Shown: positions 1 through 8,597 of the stretch, piece by piece
How positions within the stretch are numbered: position 1 is the stretch's first letter
How the letters are laid out: every line of letters starts with the position of its first letter
Assembly: GCA_041875495.1 (NCBI GenBank)
Contig: CP112982.1
Coordinates: 1,860,001 to 1,924,000 of the forward strand
DNA from: Halomonas sp. CH40
GTDB lineage: Bacteria; Pseudomonadota; Gammaproteobacteria; Pseudomonadales; Halomonadaceae
Reading direction: 5' to 3'
Length of the DNA stretch: 64,000 nt
Position numbers and translations under genes: made by a program
The notes under the pieces: model-generated
What the model saw: the letters and a program-made list of their open reading frames with translations, nothing else
Databases searched by the model: none
What the model was told of the DNA's origin: nothing

Positions 1-852
1 CGCCGCCTGCAAGGAGATATACCCTCCTCGCTGGGATGAAAAACCGGCAATATCCCCCAGATTCAGCCAAGCGGCTGTCAACGATAGATGTTTACTGAAA
101 AAGTAAGCGCTATATACACTGTACCAATCCTCTTCTTTAACAGCGCTCAGGTTATCAGGCTTTTGACGGTATTCACTGCCCACTACCCATTGCGGCGTGA
201 CAAACACCCCCATACTTCCTTCGGCTAGCCAGTGATATCCCCCTTGATCACCCGCAAACCCGAGTAACCCTCCCTGGTTGGCCGAACTGCGCCTCAATGT
301 CGCGTTAAGCAGCAGGTTGCGACCATAAACAGCATCCAAAAACAGTTTGCTAGCACTGATATATGCCTCTCGTCCCTGGGCATGACGAGCTCCCAGTGCG
401 TCGGGAACGGTGTTATCCGCCAATTGCTTGTACATCATACCTGCACTCCAGATACCCAGACGATGGTAAAGGAGATCGCCAAAAAGGCGGATTTTAGTCG
501 CATAGATATCCTGCTCGAGCTCCCCTCCCAGCGTTGATAGCTCAAGGTTCTGACGAGCAACTGAAAATTCAACGCGGTCGTAAAAATTAATACTGGCTGA
601 CATCACATTTAACTGAAAGTCATCCACGCCTGCATAAGAGGTTGACGCTGTCACACCAACTTCAGTGTCGCTTGCCGTACCTGACAACACAGCCCAAGGC
701 GATAGACCTCCTCCTGCGGCGCCTTCAATCGCACTCACCCCTCCAGTGCCCAGGATGCGGCTTCCTGCGTGAGCATAAGACAATGTCATTAACAGGAGTC
801 CAGCGATCATCACCGCCAGCGCGCTGGGTCGAAACCAAAAGAGTCGATTCAT
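1..852 (-). CDS. DUF3034 family outer-membrane-type protein, partial at window edge
   Basis: The minus frame opens with ATG at 850-852 and stays open to the window edge, giving 284 codons without a stop. The first ~25 residues (MNRLFWFRPSALAVMIAG..., ending near SYAHA) form a signal peptide. The rest is rich in alternating polar/aromatic strands (for example YHWLAEGSMGVFVTPQWVV and DWYSVYSAYFF) typical of a beta-barrel. The beginning of the mature part (RILGTGGVSAIEGAAGGG) and the strand pattern match what I remember of the DUF3034 family; the biochemical role is unknown. It is the last visible gene of a three-gene minus-strand run (cupredoxin protein, EAL protein, this gene), 27 bp after the EAL gene, so probably co-transcribed. 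The C-terminus lies outside the window. Confidence 0.75.
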   Translation of the reverse strand, partial: MNRLFWFRPSALAVMIAGLLLMTLSYAHAGSRILGTGGVSAIEGAAGGGLSPWAVLSGTASDTEVGVTASTSYAGVDDFQLNVMSASINFYDRVEFSVARQNLELSTLGGELEQDIYATKIRLFGDLLYHRLGIWSAGMMYKQLADNTVPDALGARHAQGREAYISASKLFLDAVYGRNLLLNATLRRSSANQGGLLGFAGDQGGYHWLAEGSMGVFVTPQWVVGSEYRQKPDNLSAVKEEDWYSVYSAYFFSKHLSLTAAWLNLGDIAGFSSQRGGYISLQAA

Positions 853-879
853 GGTAAAGCTCTTTGCTTGATTGATAGT

Positions 880-3210
880 TCAGGTGTCTTCTGCGAAAAA
901 GACAAAGGTATTCATCCAGGCGATGACATCCGTTGCTGGCATGGGCCTGGCGATCCAGTATCCCTGCAAATAGTCACAGCCAAAGGTTTTGAGTAGCCAG
1001 GCACCGGCAGCGTTCTCCACCCCCTCTGCCACAATCTTTAATCCCAGGTTGTGCCCCATCTCAATCGTTGAGTGCACAATCGTCACATCGTCTTCCTGTG
1101 TATCCAGCCTGAGAACAAATGATTTATCGATTTTCAACTCATCAACAGGGAGCCGTTTGATCTGCGCCAGAGAGGAATAGCCTGTGCCATAGTCATCAAT
1201 GGCTAGCCTTATGCCGATTTTTCCCAATTCAAAAAGATTCTGAGTGGCAGCATCAATATCCTGCATTACAGCACTTTCAGTCACTTCCACTGAGAGTTGG
1301 TGCGGGTCCAGATGATAGCGTTTCAATATGCCGCTGATTTTTTCCGATAGCCCAACGTTAACAACATCGCTGGCTGACAGATTAACCGCCACAGAAAGTT
1401 TGCTTCCCGATGCATTCCAATCGCTCAACTGCTGACAGACATTATCCAGCATCCAGTTGGAAAGACGCCCGATATTGCCTGAGCGTTCTGCCAAGCCGAT
1501 AAATTCATCCGGTGGCACAAACCCTAGCGTTGGATGCCGCCAGCGCATCAGTGCTTCAAATTGATGGATACTGCCGGTCAGCGCATCCACTTTAGGCTGG
1601 TAGGCCATCCATAGTTCGTTGTTGTTGATAGCCTCGTTAAGATCCCGGATCAGCATTAGCTTACGCAAATGCTGTTCATCTTGACCGTCACTATAACGAG
1701 CGTGGCCTTGAGGGTGCTGCCGGGCCTGATCAAGGACAATATCAGAACGCCTGAGTAACAACTGAGCGCTTTCACCATGCGTCGGGTAGGCCACTTCACC
1801 GGTTGAAAGAGACGGGATGATCATGGTTTTTTTCAGTTCGACCGGTTCATTGAGCGTCTTCATCAAGGCTTCACGCACAGGCTCGTCAACGCTTTCCTGA
1901 AGAATCAGCAGCATCCACTCATTTCCATCAAGTCGATAGCCTGAAACGACTGGAAAGAGCAGTACCCGGATACGCTCAGCAAATTTCATCAGCAGGCGGT
2001 CACCCAGGGCATAGCCAAAGGTGTCGTTGATACTGCGAAAGTCATTGATCGTAATACGCAGCAACGTAAAGGGTTGACGTTGGGTGATATATCCCTCTAT
2101 GTCCTCCAGCGCACTAATACGATTGGGAAGATCGGTCAGCTGGTCATGTCGTGATTGATGTAACAACGTTGCTTCACGTCTGGCTATGTCGTCCTGCATG
2201 GAAAACAGGGTATCCGCCATGAGCGTTGTTTCTGAAAAAGTTTTCCCCTCGTCAGTACGCTCTACATACTCACCTTTACCAATACGCTTAGCGACCCGGG
2301 CGAGTGCTATCAGTGGCCGGCTGATGCTACGCGCACTCCATACCGCCACTATCAGGGTTGCCAGTAGCATCAGCCCAACAATGCTCAGTAATTGCCACTG
2401 CAAGTGTCGATAAGCTCCCAGCAATTCTTCACGAGAAAGCTGGAACACCGCGTAGGATTCATACCTGGCATCGGCCAATAAAGGGGATGAATAGGACAGA
2501 TAGGTATCGTTATCAGACATCTGGCTGCGCGTGGTATCAATTCCATCCTTTAATTTGTCACCATGAGTATCCATCAGACGCCTGGCCATCGGCTCACGAT
2601 GCGAGCTGGCCAGATAGTCAATATCACCGTCCAGTGAATAGGTGACGATGCTCACGTCAAGACCGGTCAGCGCATGGATTTCGTTGGTCAGATCCTCATC
2701 AATCAAAAACCCCATTCCCACCCAGCCTATCAAGTTGGGGGCGCGTACCGGCATCAGTACGAACTCATAGGGTTCCCCATTATCAATCACCACACTGACG
2801 CCACTTCCCTGCTGTCGGGCACGCTGAAATAGCTCAGGGAAAGGCATCGCACCGGATTGTGGATGATGGCTACTGGCCAGAACGTCACCGTTCAGATCCG
2901 TCAACATGACCATGTCCGCATTGGCCCTGTCGCCATGGTTGGCCAGCACCGAATACAGTGTCGCGGTATCCTGGGTGGCGACAGCGCTTTTGAAGCCAAA
3001 ATCATCGGCAAGGATCGCCACGTTGTTGCGCAGTTGATCACCGCGAATATCCAACAGCTGGTGAAGTACGCGGGCACCAACTTCAAGCCGCTGGCTGCCT
3101 TTTATATGAGCATCATTTTGTGTGGCACGTAAAAACGCCATGCCTGTCGCAAGTTGAGAAACCACCACAACGGCCAGCAGCACCAGCATTAACCGCGAAC
3201 GAAATCGCAT
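880..3210 (-). CDS. membrane EAL-domain c-di-GMP phosphodiesterase with HAMP and degenerate GGDEF domain
   Basis: 776 aa. Order: TM helix ~6-26; extracytoplasmic sensor ~27-270; second TM ~273-293; HAMP ~294-345 (SARSISRPLIALARVAKRIG); GGDEF-type domain ~355-510; EAL domain ~520-765. The EAL domain looks catalytically complete: FEALMRW, VNLSA, EVTESAVM, IDDYGTGYSSL, LKIDKSFV, AEGVEN and the C-terminal LQGYWIARP. The GGDEF signature is replaced by DGNEW (within YRLDGNEWML), so cyclase activity is unlikely and the protein should hydrolyse c-di-GMP, perhaps using the GGDEF remnant as a GTP sensor. The start ATG (3210) follows an AAGGAAA ribosome-binding site. It sits between a periplasmic cupredoxin-like protein and a DUF3034 protein, so the sensor may respond to an envelope signal linked to them; that link is inference. 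Confidence 0.88.
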   Translation of the reverse strand: MRFRSRLMLVLLAVVVVSQLATGMAFLRATQNDAHIKGSQRLEVGARVLHQLLDIRGDQLRNNVAILADDFGFKSAVATQDTATLYSVLANHGDRANADMVMLTDLNGDVLASSHHPQSGAMPFPELFQRARQQGSGVSVVIDNGEPYEFVLMPVRAPNLIGWVGMGFLIDEDLTNEIHALTGLDVSIVTYSLDGDIDYLASSHREPMARRLMDTHGDKLKDGIDTTRSQMSDNDTYLSYSSPLLADARYESYAVFQLSREELLGAYRHLQWQLLSIVGLMLLATLIVAVWSARSISRPLIALARVAKRIGKGEYVERTDEGKTFSETTLMADTLFSMQDDIARREATLLHQSRHDQLTDLPNRISALEDIEGYITQRQPFTLLRITINDFRSINDTFGYALGDRLLMKFAERIRVLLFPVVSGYRLDGNEWMLLILQESVDEPVREALMKTLNEPVELKKTMIIPSLSTGEVAYPTHGESAQLLLRRSDIVLDQARQHPQGHARYSDGQDEQHLRKLMLIRDLNEAINNNELWMAYQPKVDALTGSIHQFEALMRWRHPTLGFVPPDEFIGLAERSGNIGRLSNWMLDNVCQQLSDWNASGSKLSVAVNLSASDVVNVGLSEKISGILKRYHLDPHQLSVEVTESAVMQDIDAATQNLFELGKIGIRLAIDDYGTGYSSLAQIKRLPVDELKIDKSFVLRLDTQEDDVTIVHSTIEMGHNLGLKIVAEGVENAAGAWLLKTFGCDYLQGYWIARPMPATDVIAWMNTFVFFAEDT

Positions 3211-3241
3211 ATCTTTCCTTGCGTTTTAAGCGCCAACGCGT

Positions 3242-3922
3242 TTATTGAGCCCGGTTTGCTTCCTGAAAACGCTTTTGCAACGGAGACAGGCTGGAAGGTT
3301 CAGGGGGAAGTGCATTCAAGGCGACACGGACATTAAGACGCTCCGCATCACTGACATTACCTTCCCACCAGACAGCATGGCTATCATCCATCCGGCCATG
3401 CCAAACGCGAACTGAGTGCTGCCCTTCCGGCAGGTCTGTTAGCTGCAAACGCCCCTGGGCATTGGTTAACCCAATGTAAGGCGCGGTGCTGACGACGATG
3501 AATGCCTGCATATGATCATGAATGTTACAGCCCAACACGACGACGCCTGGCGTATCAAAATGAACAGGTTCAGGTGTCTCGCTCAAATACAATTCAAGAT
3601 CAAATGTTTTGGCTTGCGAAAACGAGAAAACATGATGCCGGGTTGTATCCTGATTCGGAAACACCACCTGGCTGCCAACAGGCATGATGGTAGTTTGAGG
3701 GTGAAATGTCGCATCGCGTTGAGCCACACGCACCTTATCCGGAGGCGGCGTCTCCTGGCCATTGATGTACACCTCCACCACTGCGCCTGATAATGGCTTG
3801 CCATCAAGATCCGTGACACTTATCTCAGCCGCCATCACATGGCTTCCCAGCAATAAGGTAAGACAGCCAAGCAACCATATGACCAAGCTGAATGGCGAGA
3901 TAAAAAAGCGCGAAAGAAGCAT
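3242..3922 (-). CDS. periplasmic cupredoxin-fold protein, 'methylamine utilization protein' type
   Basis: 226 aa with a clear signal peptide (hydrophobic VIWLLGCLTLLLGSHVMA, cleavage after ~AMA/AEI). After a carboxypeptidase-regulatory-like strand region (VTDLDGKPLSGAVVEVYING) comes a plastocyanin-like core: FPNQDTTRHHVFSFS and VVVLGCNIHDHM. The last supplies the Cys-x-x-His-x-x-x-Met pattern of a type-1 copper site together with the His of RHHVF. Proteins of this type are commonly labelled methylamine utilisation proteins although no methylamine dehydrogenase genes are near. It is first in the three-gene operon with the EAL protein (31 bp gap) and DUF3034 protein. Copper binding is inferred from the ligands; a role in methylamine use is not supported by the neighbourhood. 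Confidence 0.75.
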   Translation of the reverse strand: MLLSRFFISPFSLVIWLLGCLTLLLGSHVMAAEISVTDLDGKPLSGAVVEVYINGQETPPPDKVRVAQRDATFHPQTTIMPVGSQVVFPNQDTTRHHVFSFSQAKTFDLELYLSETPEPVHFDTPGVVVLGCNIHDHMQAFIVVSTAPYIGLTNAQGRLQLTDLPEGQHSVRVWHGRMDDSHAVWWEGNVSDAERLNVRVALNALPPEPSSLSPLQKRFQEANRAQ

Positions 3923-4036
3923 TGATCGGTACCTGCGGCAGAGTTGTAGGGTCTTATTTTATTAACAAGAGTAAAGCCTGTTGATGTTGGGTAGCAAGAA
4001 AACCAAGTGGAGTTCAATGATTTCGAGCGCCCAAAC

Positions 4037-5317
4037 CTATGCCTTAACACAAGCCAACTCTTTCCAGCAGGTAGTGTAACGCGGGGTGCGCTGTTCCGAG
4101 CGTAGCGTCCAGGCGTTATTCTGGCGCGGCAGGCCCAGCTGCACGGTGCCTTTACCCAGCTCACGGTTGATTTTATCCAGCGTGGCCATCAGGCGTTTAC
4201 TGCGCCGGGCGTCTGCTTCGGTTTGTGGGGTTTCCGTCAGGCTCAGCTGGCGATGGGCTTTTGGAGACAGATCCAGCAGCATCACACCGGCCTTGTGGTA
4301 GTGGTAGCCATTGCGCCACAGGCACCTTAGCCCCTGTATGGCCGCGGCAACCAATACGCGGCTGTCGTCGCTGGGCCTTGAGAGTGGAACTACCATCCGA
4401 TGACTGTACTGAAGCAGGTCGCTGCGAAAGGGGTTGGTGCGGATAAACACCATGACGGCACTGGTCACACTGCCCTGCTGGCGTAATTTCTCACCGGCTC
4501 TGGCGGCATGATGGCGCAGCGCCTCACGTATATCCTGCAGGTCACTGGTCAATCGGCCAAAAGAACGCGACACCATGATCTGCTGTTTGGGTTGGGTCAT
4601 ATCATCAAGCGTAATGGCGGGCTGGCCACGTAGCTCCCAGACGATGCGCTCCTGTACCACGCTGAAATGGCGGCGAATATGCTTAGGGTCAGCCTGGCGC
4701 AGCTGCCAGGCGGTTTCAATACCCAGTTTCTTCAAGCGTTCGCCGGTTCGCCAGGCAATCCCCCATAGCTCAGCAACCGGCCACTTTTCAAGCACCTTTT
4801 GGGTCATCAGGCTATCGACTTCCAGCAGGCAGACGCCAGCTTCTTTGAAGTGAGGGTGTTTCTTGGCCAGGTGATTGGCAATCTTGGCCAATACTCGAGT
4901 TGGCGCAACCCCCACCGAGACAGGAACCCCCGTCCACTGCCTGACCGTCATCCGTAGCTTGCGGCTCCGATCTTCCAGAGTATCAAGGTCAAACCCCTGA
5001 AAGCCCACAAAGCTCTCGTCAATCGAATACACCTCAACATGCGGTGAGAACCTGGCCAGCACTTCGGTCACCCGGTGGGACATGTCCCCATATAGCGCAT
5101 AGTTGCTCGACAGCAGGATCACCTGGCGGCGCAGGCCCGGTGACAGCAGGTGCCGGGCTGTGCCCATCTCGACACCCAGCGCCTTCAGCTCATTGGAGCG
5201 GGCGACAATACAACCGTCATTATTGGACAATACCCCCACCGGCCGCCCTTCCAGCGCCGGGTTGAAGACCCGCTCACAGGAAACATAGAAGTTGTTGCAA
5301 TCCACTAACGCCATCAT
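4037..5317 (-). CDS. umuC: DNA polymerase V catalytic subunit UmuC (Y-family translesion polymerase)
   Basis: 426 aa when started at the ATG that overlaps the umuD stop (ATGATGG: ATG 5317-5315, umuD TGA 5316-5314). A longer frame upstream to 5383 lies inside umuD and is rejected. The N-terminus MMALVDCNNFYVSCERVF carries the first catalytic Asp. The palm motif VYSIDESFVGF contains the Asp-Glu pair; a VLSNNDGCIVARS segment and the helix-hairpin-helix part (ELWGIAWRTGERLKKLGIETA) follow. The C-terminal region has the UmuC-specific extension. Length fits E. coli UmuC (about 420 aa). With UmuD' it forms Pol V and copies across lesions under SOS control. Confidence 0.95.
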   Translation of the reverse strand: MMALVDCNNFYVSCERVFNPALEGRPVGVLSNNDGCIVARSNELKALGVEMGTARHLLSPGLRRQVILLSSNYALYGDMSHRVTEVLARFSPHVEVYSIDESFVGFQGFDLDTLEDRSRKLRMTVRQWTGVPVSVGVAPTRVLAKIANHLAKKHPHFKEAGVCLLEVDSLMTQKVLEKWPVAELWGIAWRTGERLKKLGIETAWQLRQADPKHIRRHFSVVQERIVWELRGQPAITLDDMTQPKQQIMVSRSFGRLTSDLQDIREALRHHAARAGEKLRQQGSVTSAVMVFIRTNPFRSDLLQYSHRMVVPLSRPSDDSRVLVAAAIQGLRCLWRNGYHYHKAGVMLLDLSPKAHRQLSLTETPQTEADARRSKRLMATLDKINRELGKGTVQLGLPRQNNAWTLRSEQRTPRYTTCWKELACVKA

Positions 5318-5763
5318 AGCGGTATGGCACCGGGCAGGCTGTGCAGCACATGAGTGACCACACCCCAGACATGCGACTCGCACCCTTCCAGCGGGATGGG
5401 CCGATACGCCGGGTTGCTGGCTTTTAGATAGGCGCGCTGGCCCACCAGTTCAAGCCGCTTGACGGTCAGGTCTCCGTCGACGGCAATCACGATCACCCGC
5501 CCGGGCAAAGCTTCCAAGCTTCGATCCACTACCAACAGGTCACCATGGTGAATACCGTCGCCCGTCATGGAGTCGCCTTCTGCACGCACGAAGTAGGTCG
5601 CAGCAGGATGCCTGACCACATGATGGTGCAGGTCAAGATCATTATCCAGATGGTCATCGGCCGGGCTGGGGAACCCGGCACGCACCGCGCTGGAGAGCAG
5701 TGGCAACGGGCAAGGTGAAGGGGCCGGTTCGGCACGGCTGATCAAAGAGACAGGTAACGACAT
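5314..5763 (-). CDS. umuD: UmuD, self-cleaving subunit of DNA polymerase V (LexA-like S24 peptidase)
   Basis: 149 aa. The cleavage site is Ala29-Gly30 (SSAVRAGFPSP); the serine nucleophile is S65 in EGDSMTGDGI and the general base is K102 in LTVKRLEL, the Ser-Lys dyad of LexA/UmuD peptidases. RecA-stimulated self-cleavage gives UmuD', which joins UmuC. The gene is preceded by a LexA box at 5783-5798 and its stop overlaps the umuC start, so the pair is one SOS-induced operon. E. coli UmuD cuts at Cys-Gly; Ala-Gly is the LexA-type variant. Confidence 0.95.
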   Translation of the reverse strand: MSLPVSLISRAEPAPSPCPLPLLSSAVRAGFPSPADDHLDNDLDLHHHVVRHPAATYFVRAEGDSMTGDGIHHGDLLVVDRSLEALPGRVIVIAVDGDLTVKRLELVGQRAYLKASNPAYRPIPLEGCESHVWGVVTHVLHSLPGAIPL

Positions 5764-5782
5764 GGGATGGCTCGCTCAAATA

Positions 5783-5798
5783 CTGATAATACATACAG
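5783..5798. promoter_or_regulatory. LexA (SOS) box upstream of umuDC
   Basis: The 16-bp sequence CTGATAATACATACAG fits the CTG-N10-CAG gammaproteobacterial LexA operator, with an AT-rich centre. It lies 20 bp before the umuD start codon, where it would cover the promoter. No other equally good box was noticed nearby. Confidence 0.9.
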
Positions 5799-5991
5799 TA
5801 TAAGCGGACAATGTCTGAGTACAAGTGTCTTTTACTGCCCGGCTAATGGATCAACAACCATTTCCGTAGTCGGTTAATTAAGGTTGGGGAACGCCATGAC
5901 CATCCTGGCCGAAAGTACCAACCAGAAGCCAGGCTTCAATCGAAAAATATGGACAGAGGATGCTGACCAGAAATTGGCGGGCGGTAAGTGC

Positions 5992-6609
5992 CTATTCAAA
6001 ATTAATCGCGTGCAAAACTCCATAGCCGCCGAGTAGGCGATGAACCTCATTGCAGAGGCGGTCAAACGAAAGGTAGGCGCTTAGCGGCAACCATGCATAC
6101 TTCATCTGCTTCCACAAAATCTCAATCAGATTCAGCTCTGGCGAGTAAGCTGATAGGTAGATCAGATGCACACGATGCGACATCCATTCCACTATTTTTC
6201 TTCTGAAGGCCATGGAGCGATGCATACTGGCATTGTCGAGCACCACAACGGCGAAGGTGTCAGGGTCTTTCTGAGCCACAAACTTGTCGAAGGCTTCGAT
6301 GACCGTCTCGGCCGTCACTGATTCCGTCGTGGTATGGTAGACAAGCTTCCCTGCACGGCTGAGGAACCCTAATACGTTTAGTCTTCGGCTACGAGAGTAG
6401 GCGGTCACTTCGCAGGGTTGACCGACAGGGCTCCACGCGTATGGCACTGACGACGATTGGGAAAAACCCGATTCATCAAAATAGTAAAGCTCGTGCTCGC
6501 CTTCGTCTTCCTGCTGCTGAAGCGCCTTAAGAAGGCCCTGAGTATTGCGGAAATCCCTTTCGTTACGCCGTGCCTTCAGTGAATGCCGAATGCGCTTGAA
6601 GCTGAGATC
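5992..6609 (-). CDS. IS630-family transposase, catalytic part (OrfB, DDE), reached by frameshift
   Basis: 206 codons in the +1 frame relative to OrfA, with no start codon of its own before GTG at 6447. It begins DLSFKRIRHSLKARRNERD and contains the DDE triad: YYFDESGF, VVVLDNASMH and SPELNLIEILWKQ. Joined to OrfA the protein would be about 340 aa, the normal IS630 size. Loss of one A from the nine-A run, or slippage on it, restores one frame, so this is either regulated by transcriptional/ribosomal slippage or an inactivating indel. Confidence 0.85.
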   Translation of the reverse strand, partial: DLSFKRIRHSLKARRNERDFRNTQGLLKALQQQEDEGEHELYYFDESGFSQSSSVPYAWSPVGQPCEVTAYSRSRRLNVLGFLSRAGKLVYHTTTESVTAETVIEAFDKFVAQKDPDTFAVVVLDNASMHRSMAFRRKIVEWMSHRVHLIYLSAYSPELNLIEILWKQMKYAWLPLSAYLSFDRLCNEVHRLLGGYGVLHAINFE

Positions 6610-7009
6610 ATTTTTTTTTCAACGCCCGGCGAAGGGTCACCGTGCTAACTGTCTTGCCAGTCTCTTCCTGAAACCGAGCCTGTAAGGATCGAATCTGATG
6701 AGGCTGTTCAACAACCATTTCTTTCAATCGCTGGTAGTCGTGCTCGTCCAGAATAGGTGTCCGACCACTGCGGGGCTTATCGGCGAGCCCGTCAAGCCCC
6801 AACGTTTCCCATTGTTTGAGCCATCGAGAGACGGCATCGCGGCGAACCTGCAGAATGTCACTGATCTGGTTGATGGTATGGCTCTGATCACTCAGCAGGA
6901 TGGCGTGCGCACGTCGACGTAAAGCCCGCTTCTCGCTTTGATGATAGGCCGTGGTTAGTGCCTGCTGTTCAGACTTTGTGAGAGGATCAACAAAGCGACG
7001 CCTTGCCAT
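6608..7009 (-). CDS. IS630-family transposase, N-terminal part (OrfA, helix-turn-helix)
   Basis: About 133 aa from ATG 7009 (MARRRFVDPLT). An upstream GTG at 7069 lies in the terminal repeat and is less likely. It carries the winged helix-turn-helix DNA-binding region: SQSHTINQISDILQ, VRRDAVSRWLKQWETLG and LRRALKKK at the C-terminus. The frame ends with TGA right after a run of nine A on the coding strand (6611-6619), exactly where the catalytic half continues in another frame. Full transposase therefore needs a frameshift. Confidence 0.85.
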   Translation of the reverse strand: MARRRFVDPLTKSEQQALTTAYHQSEKRALRRRAHAILLSDQSHTINQISDILQVRRDAVSRWLKQWETLGLDGLADKPRSGRTPILDEHDYQRLKEMVVEQPHQIRSLQARFQEETGKTVSTVTLRRALKKK

Positions 7010-7183
7010 AGGTTTATCCGTGTCAGTGATTTTAAAATCGATGTTACACGGAAATTTATGATCAGGCACTTATCTATTCAACACACGCACCCAAACAGAC
7101 AGCAGAAATTTACAGGCTATATTCGACGGACTGCCTTTCCGCCAGAACAAGCTTTCAGAAGATATCAAAAAGCCTCTTAGTCC

Positions 7184-7215
7184 AACAAAAAAGCGCCTTC
7201 TGACGCTTTTTTGTT
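7184..7215 (-). terminator. bidirectional Rho-independent terminator
   Basis: A perfect 12-bp stem (AACAAAAAAGCG / CGCTTTTTTGTT) with an 8-nt loop. Its A-rich and T-rich arms give a U-tract on either strand. It lies 69 bp after the stop of the minus-strand binding-protein gene and can also stop transcription coming out of the IS630 side. Confidence 0.75.
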
Positions 7216-7283
7216 GTCTGAAATTCCCATAGGGTTTCTGACTTCCTGGATCCCCGAGCTGTGAGTGCCATGTGTCAAGTCAT

Positions 7284-8168
7284 CTAACCTGCTTTCTGGC
7301 ATAACTGTTCACTGTCAAAACGGTAAGAGTAGATGATATCTTTGGTAAGAAAGCCGTAACGAGAAAGGATTTGCTTCCAATCACCATCCTTTTTCTGATC
7401 TACTAGGGCTTCGTTGAACGCATCACGCAAGTCTTTAGCATCGAGAGGAAAAGCGAACCCTCCCCAGTAGCGCACTTCTTCACCCCCGATGATGGGATCA
7501 ACAAAGTTGAATTCCGCCTGAACGGCAGGATCCACACTTTCCATTTGCGCTACTGTCATGCCGGTGCCAGCGAAGGCATCAACCTGGCCTTGAATGATGG
7601 CATTAATCGCTTCGTTAGAATTCTGTATCATCATGATTCGGTTCGGTGGCACCCCAAGGTTCTCAAACATTTGCTCAGTAGTGGTACCTTCCTGAACCGC
7701 TACCTTGATGTCATCTGCTCTGCCGATGAAGTCTTCGTAAGCAGTGATATTGAGGGGATTTCCAGCCAACACGAGCAAGCCTTCACCATAAGAAGTGTTA
7801 GGATTGGAGAAAAGTACACGATGACATCGATGGGGTAAAATTGCCATTTCCGCTGCGACCATATCGAAACGTCCGACTTCCAGCCCTGGAATCAGGTTCT
7901 TGAAATCTGTCTGAATCCACTCGATTCGCTCAATATTGAGACCTTCGAGTATACGTGAAGCAACTTCCGGGCCTACTCCGAGTGCCTTACCATCCTCGTT
8001 TAAATAGCCATAGGGTGGTTCATCAGCCACTGCAATACGGAAAACTCCGCGCTCTTGAACATCTTCAAGCGTAACTGCATGTGATAAACCATTAAAAACA
8101 AAAATATAAAATATAAAAATTAACAAGCTAATAGACAAGGCTCGGTGGATCATCGCTATATATATCAT
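7284..8168 (-). CDS. periplasmic solute-binding protein of an ABC transporter, ectoine/amino-acid type (EhuB-like)
   Basis: 294 aa with an N-terminal hydrophobic signal segment (ISLLIFIFYIFVFNGLSHA), then a SBP_bac_3 fold. Motifs: GVFRIAVADEPPYGYLNEDG, GVGPEVASRILEGL, LIPGLEVGRFDMVAA, ILPHRCHRVLFSNP, DIKVAVQEGTTTEQM, VDAFAGTGMTV and WGGFAFPLDAKDLRDAFNEAL. Close in style to ectoine/hydroxyectoine-binding EhuB, whose partners are EhuA/C/D; here no permease or ATPase is adjacent, so it is an orphan. It is fenced by an IS630 element downstream and an IS10-like element upstream, so the rest of the operon may have been lost, or the protein may feed a remote transporter. Upstream sequence is clearly AT-rich. 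Confidence 0.8.
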   Translation of the reverse strand: MIYIAMIHRALSISLLIFIFYIFVFNGLSHAVTLEDVQERGVFRIAVADEPPYGYLNEDGKALGVGPEVASRILEGLNIERIEWIQTDFKNLIPGLEVGRFDMVAAEMAILPHRCHRVLFSNPNTSYGEGLLVLAGNPLNITAYEDFIGRADDIKVAVQEGTTTEQMFENLGVPPNRIMMIQNSNEAINAIIQGQVDAFAGTGMTVAQMESVDPAVQAEFNFVDPIIGGEEVRYWGGFAFPLDAKDLRDAFNEALVDQKKDGDWKQILSRYGFLTKDIIYSYRFDSEQLCQKAG

Positions 8169-8597
8169 TGTTATTTCTCACAGTTTCAGGAGTCCACCTG
8201 AAATTCATAGATATAATCAAACATTATAAAAATGATTGATAATCTTTTAGATGGACACAATGATGAATGTTTAACAATGCTGGTATACAAAGCCTGCTAA
8301 AGTTTTCTTTACACCCCATTTGCATTGTTACCAAATGAAAAGTGTAGAAGAGAGATTTGTTAATGCCAATTAAAACTCTCATCTACTGAGTATTAATTTT
8401 GACATACTTACGAGTAACTTTTGGGCCACAGAACCAGCCACTATCTCCAGCTCTTATCGACAGCTGGAGATATGCCAGCAAGTGATGGTGTTGCGGGCTG
8501 CCAAAGCGCCGAAGTTTTCTTCATTAAGTTTACCTATCAAGGCGCGGATGCTTCAGTCGGTACCGGCGGTTTCAGATGTTGGAACATGAACTTGAGT
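8169..8597. other. intergenic region with an 11-bp inverted repeat; no gene seen
   Basis: AT-rich sequence upstream of the binding-protein gene, probably holding its promoter. At 8442-8472 a perfect 11-bp inverted repeat (TATCTCCAGCT, 9-nt loop, AGCTGGAGATA) could be an operator or a structured RNA; no T-tract follows. The short frame 8421-8639 runs across the IS left end and has no recognisable protein features, so I do not call it a gene. Confidence 0.5.

Larger units (their letters stand above)
5987..7070 (-). mobile_element. IS630-family insertion sequence, 1084 bp, flanked by TA
   Basis: Both ends begin AGTGCCT: left 5987 onward (AGTGCCTATTCAAAATT) and, on the other strand, right 7070 inward (AGTGCCTGATCATAAATTT). 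They form an imperfect terminal inverted repeat. Each end is bordered by TA (5985-5986 and 7071-7072), the target dinucleotide duplicated by the IS630/Tc1 superfamily. It holds a transposase split in two frames. It lies between umuD and the solute-binding protein gene; the umuDC LexA box is untouched. The left terminal repeat overlaps the transposase stop codon. Confidence 0.88.
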
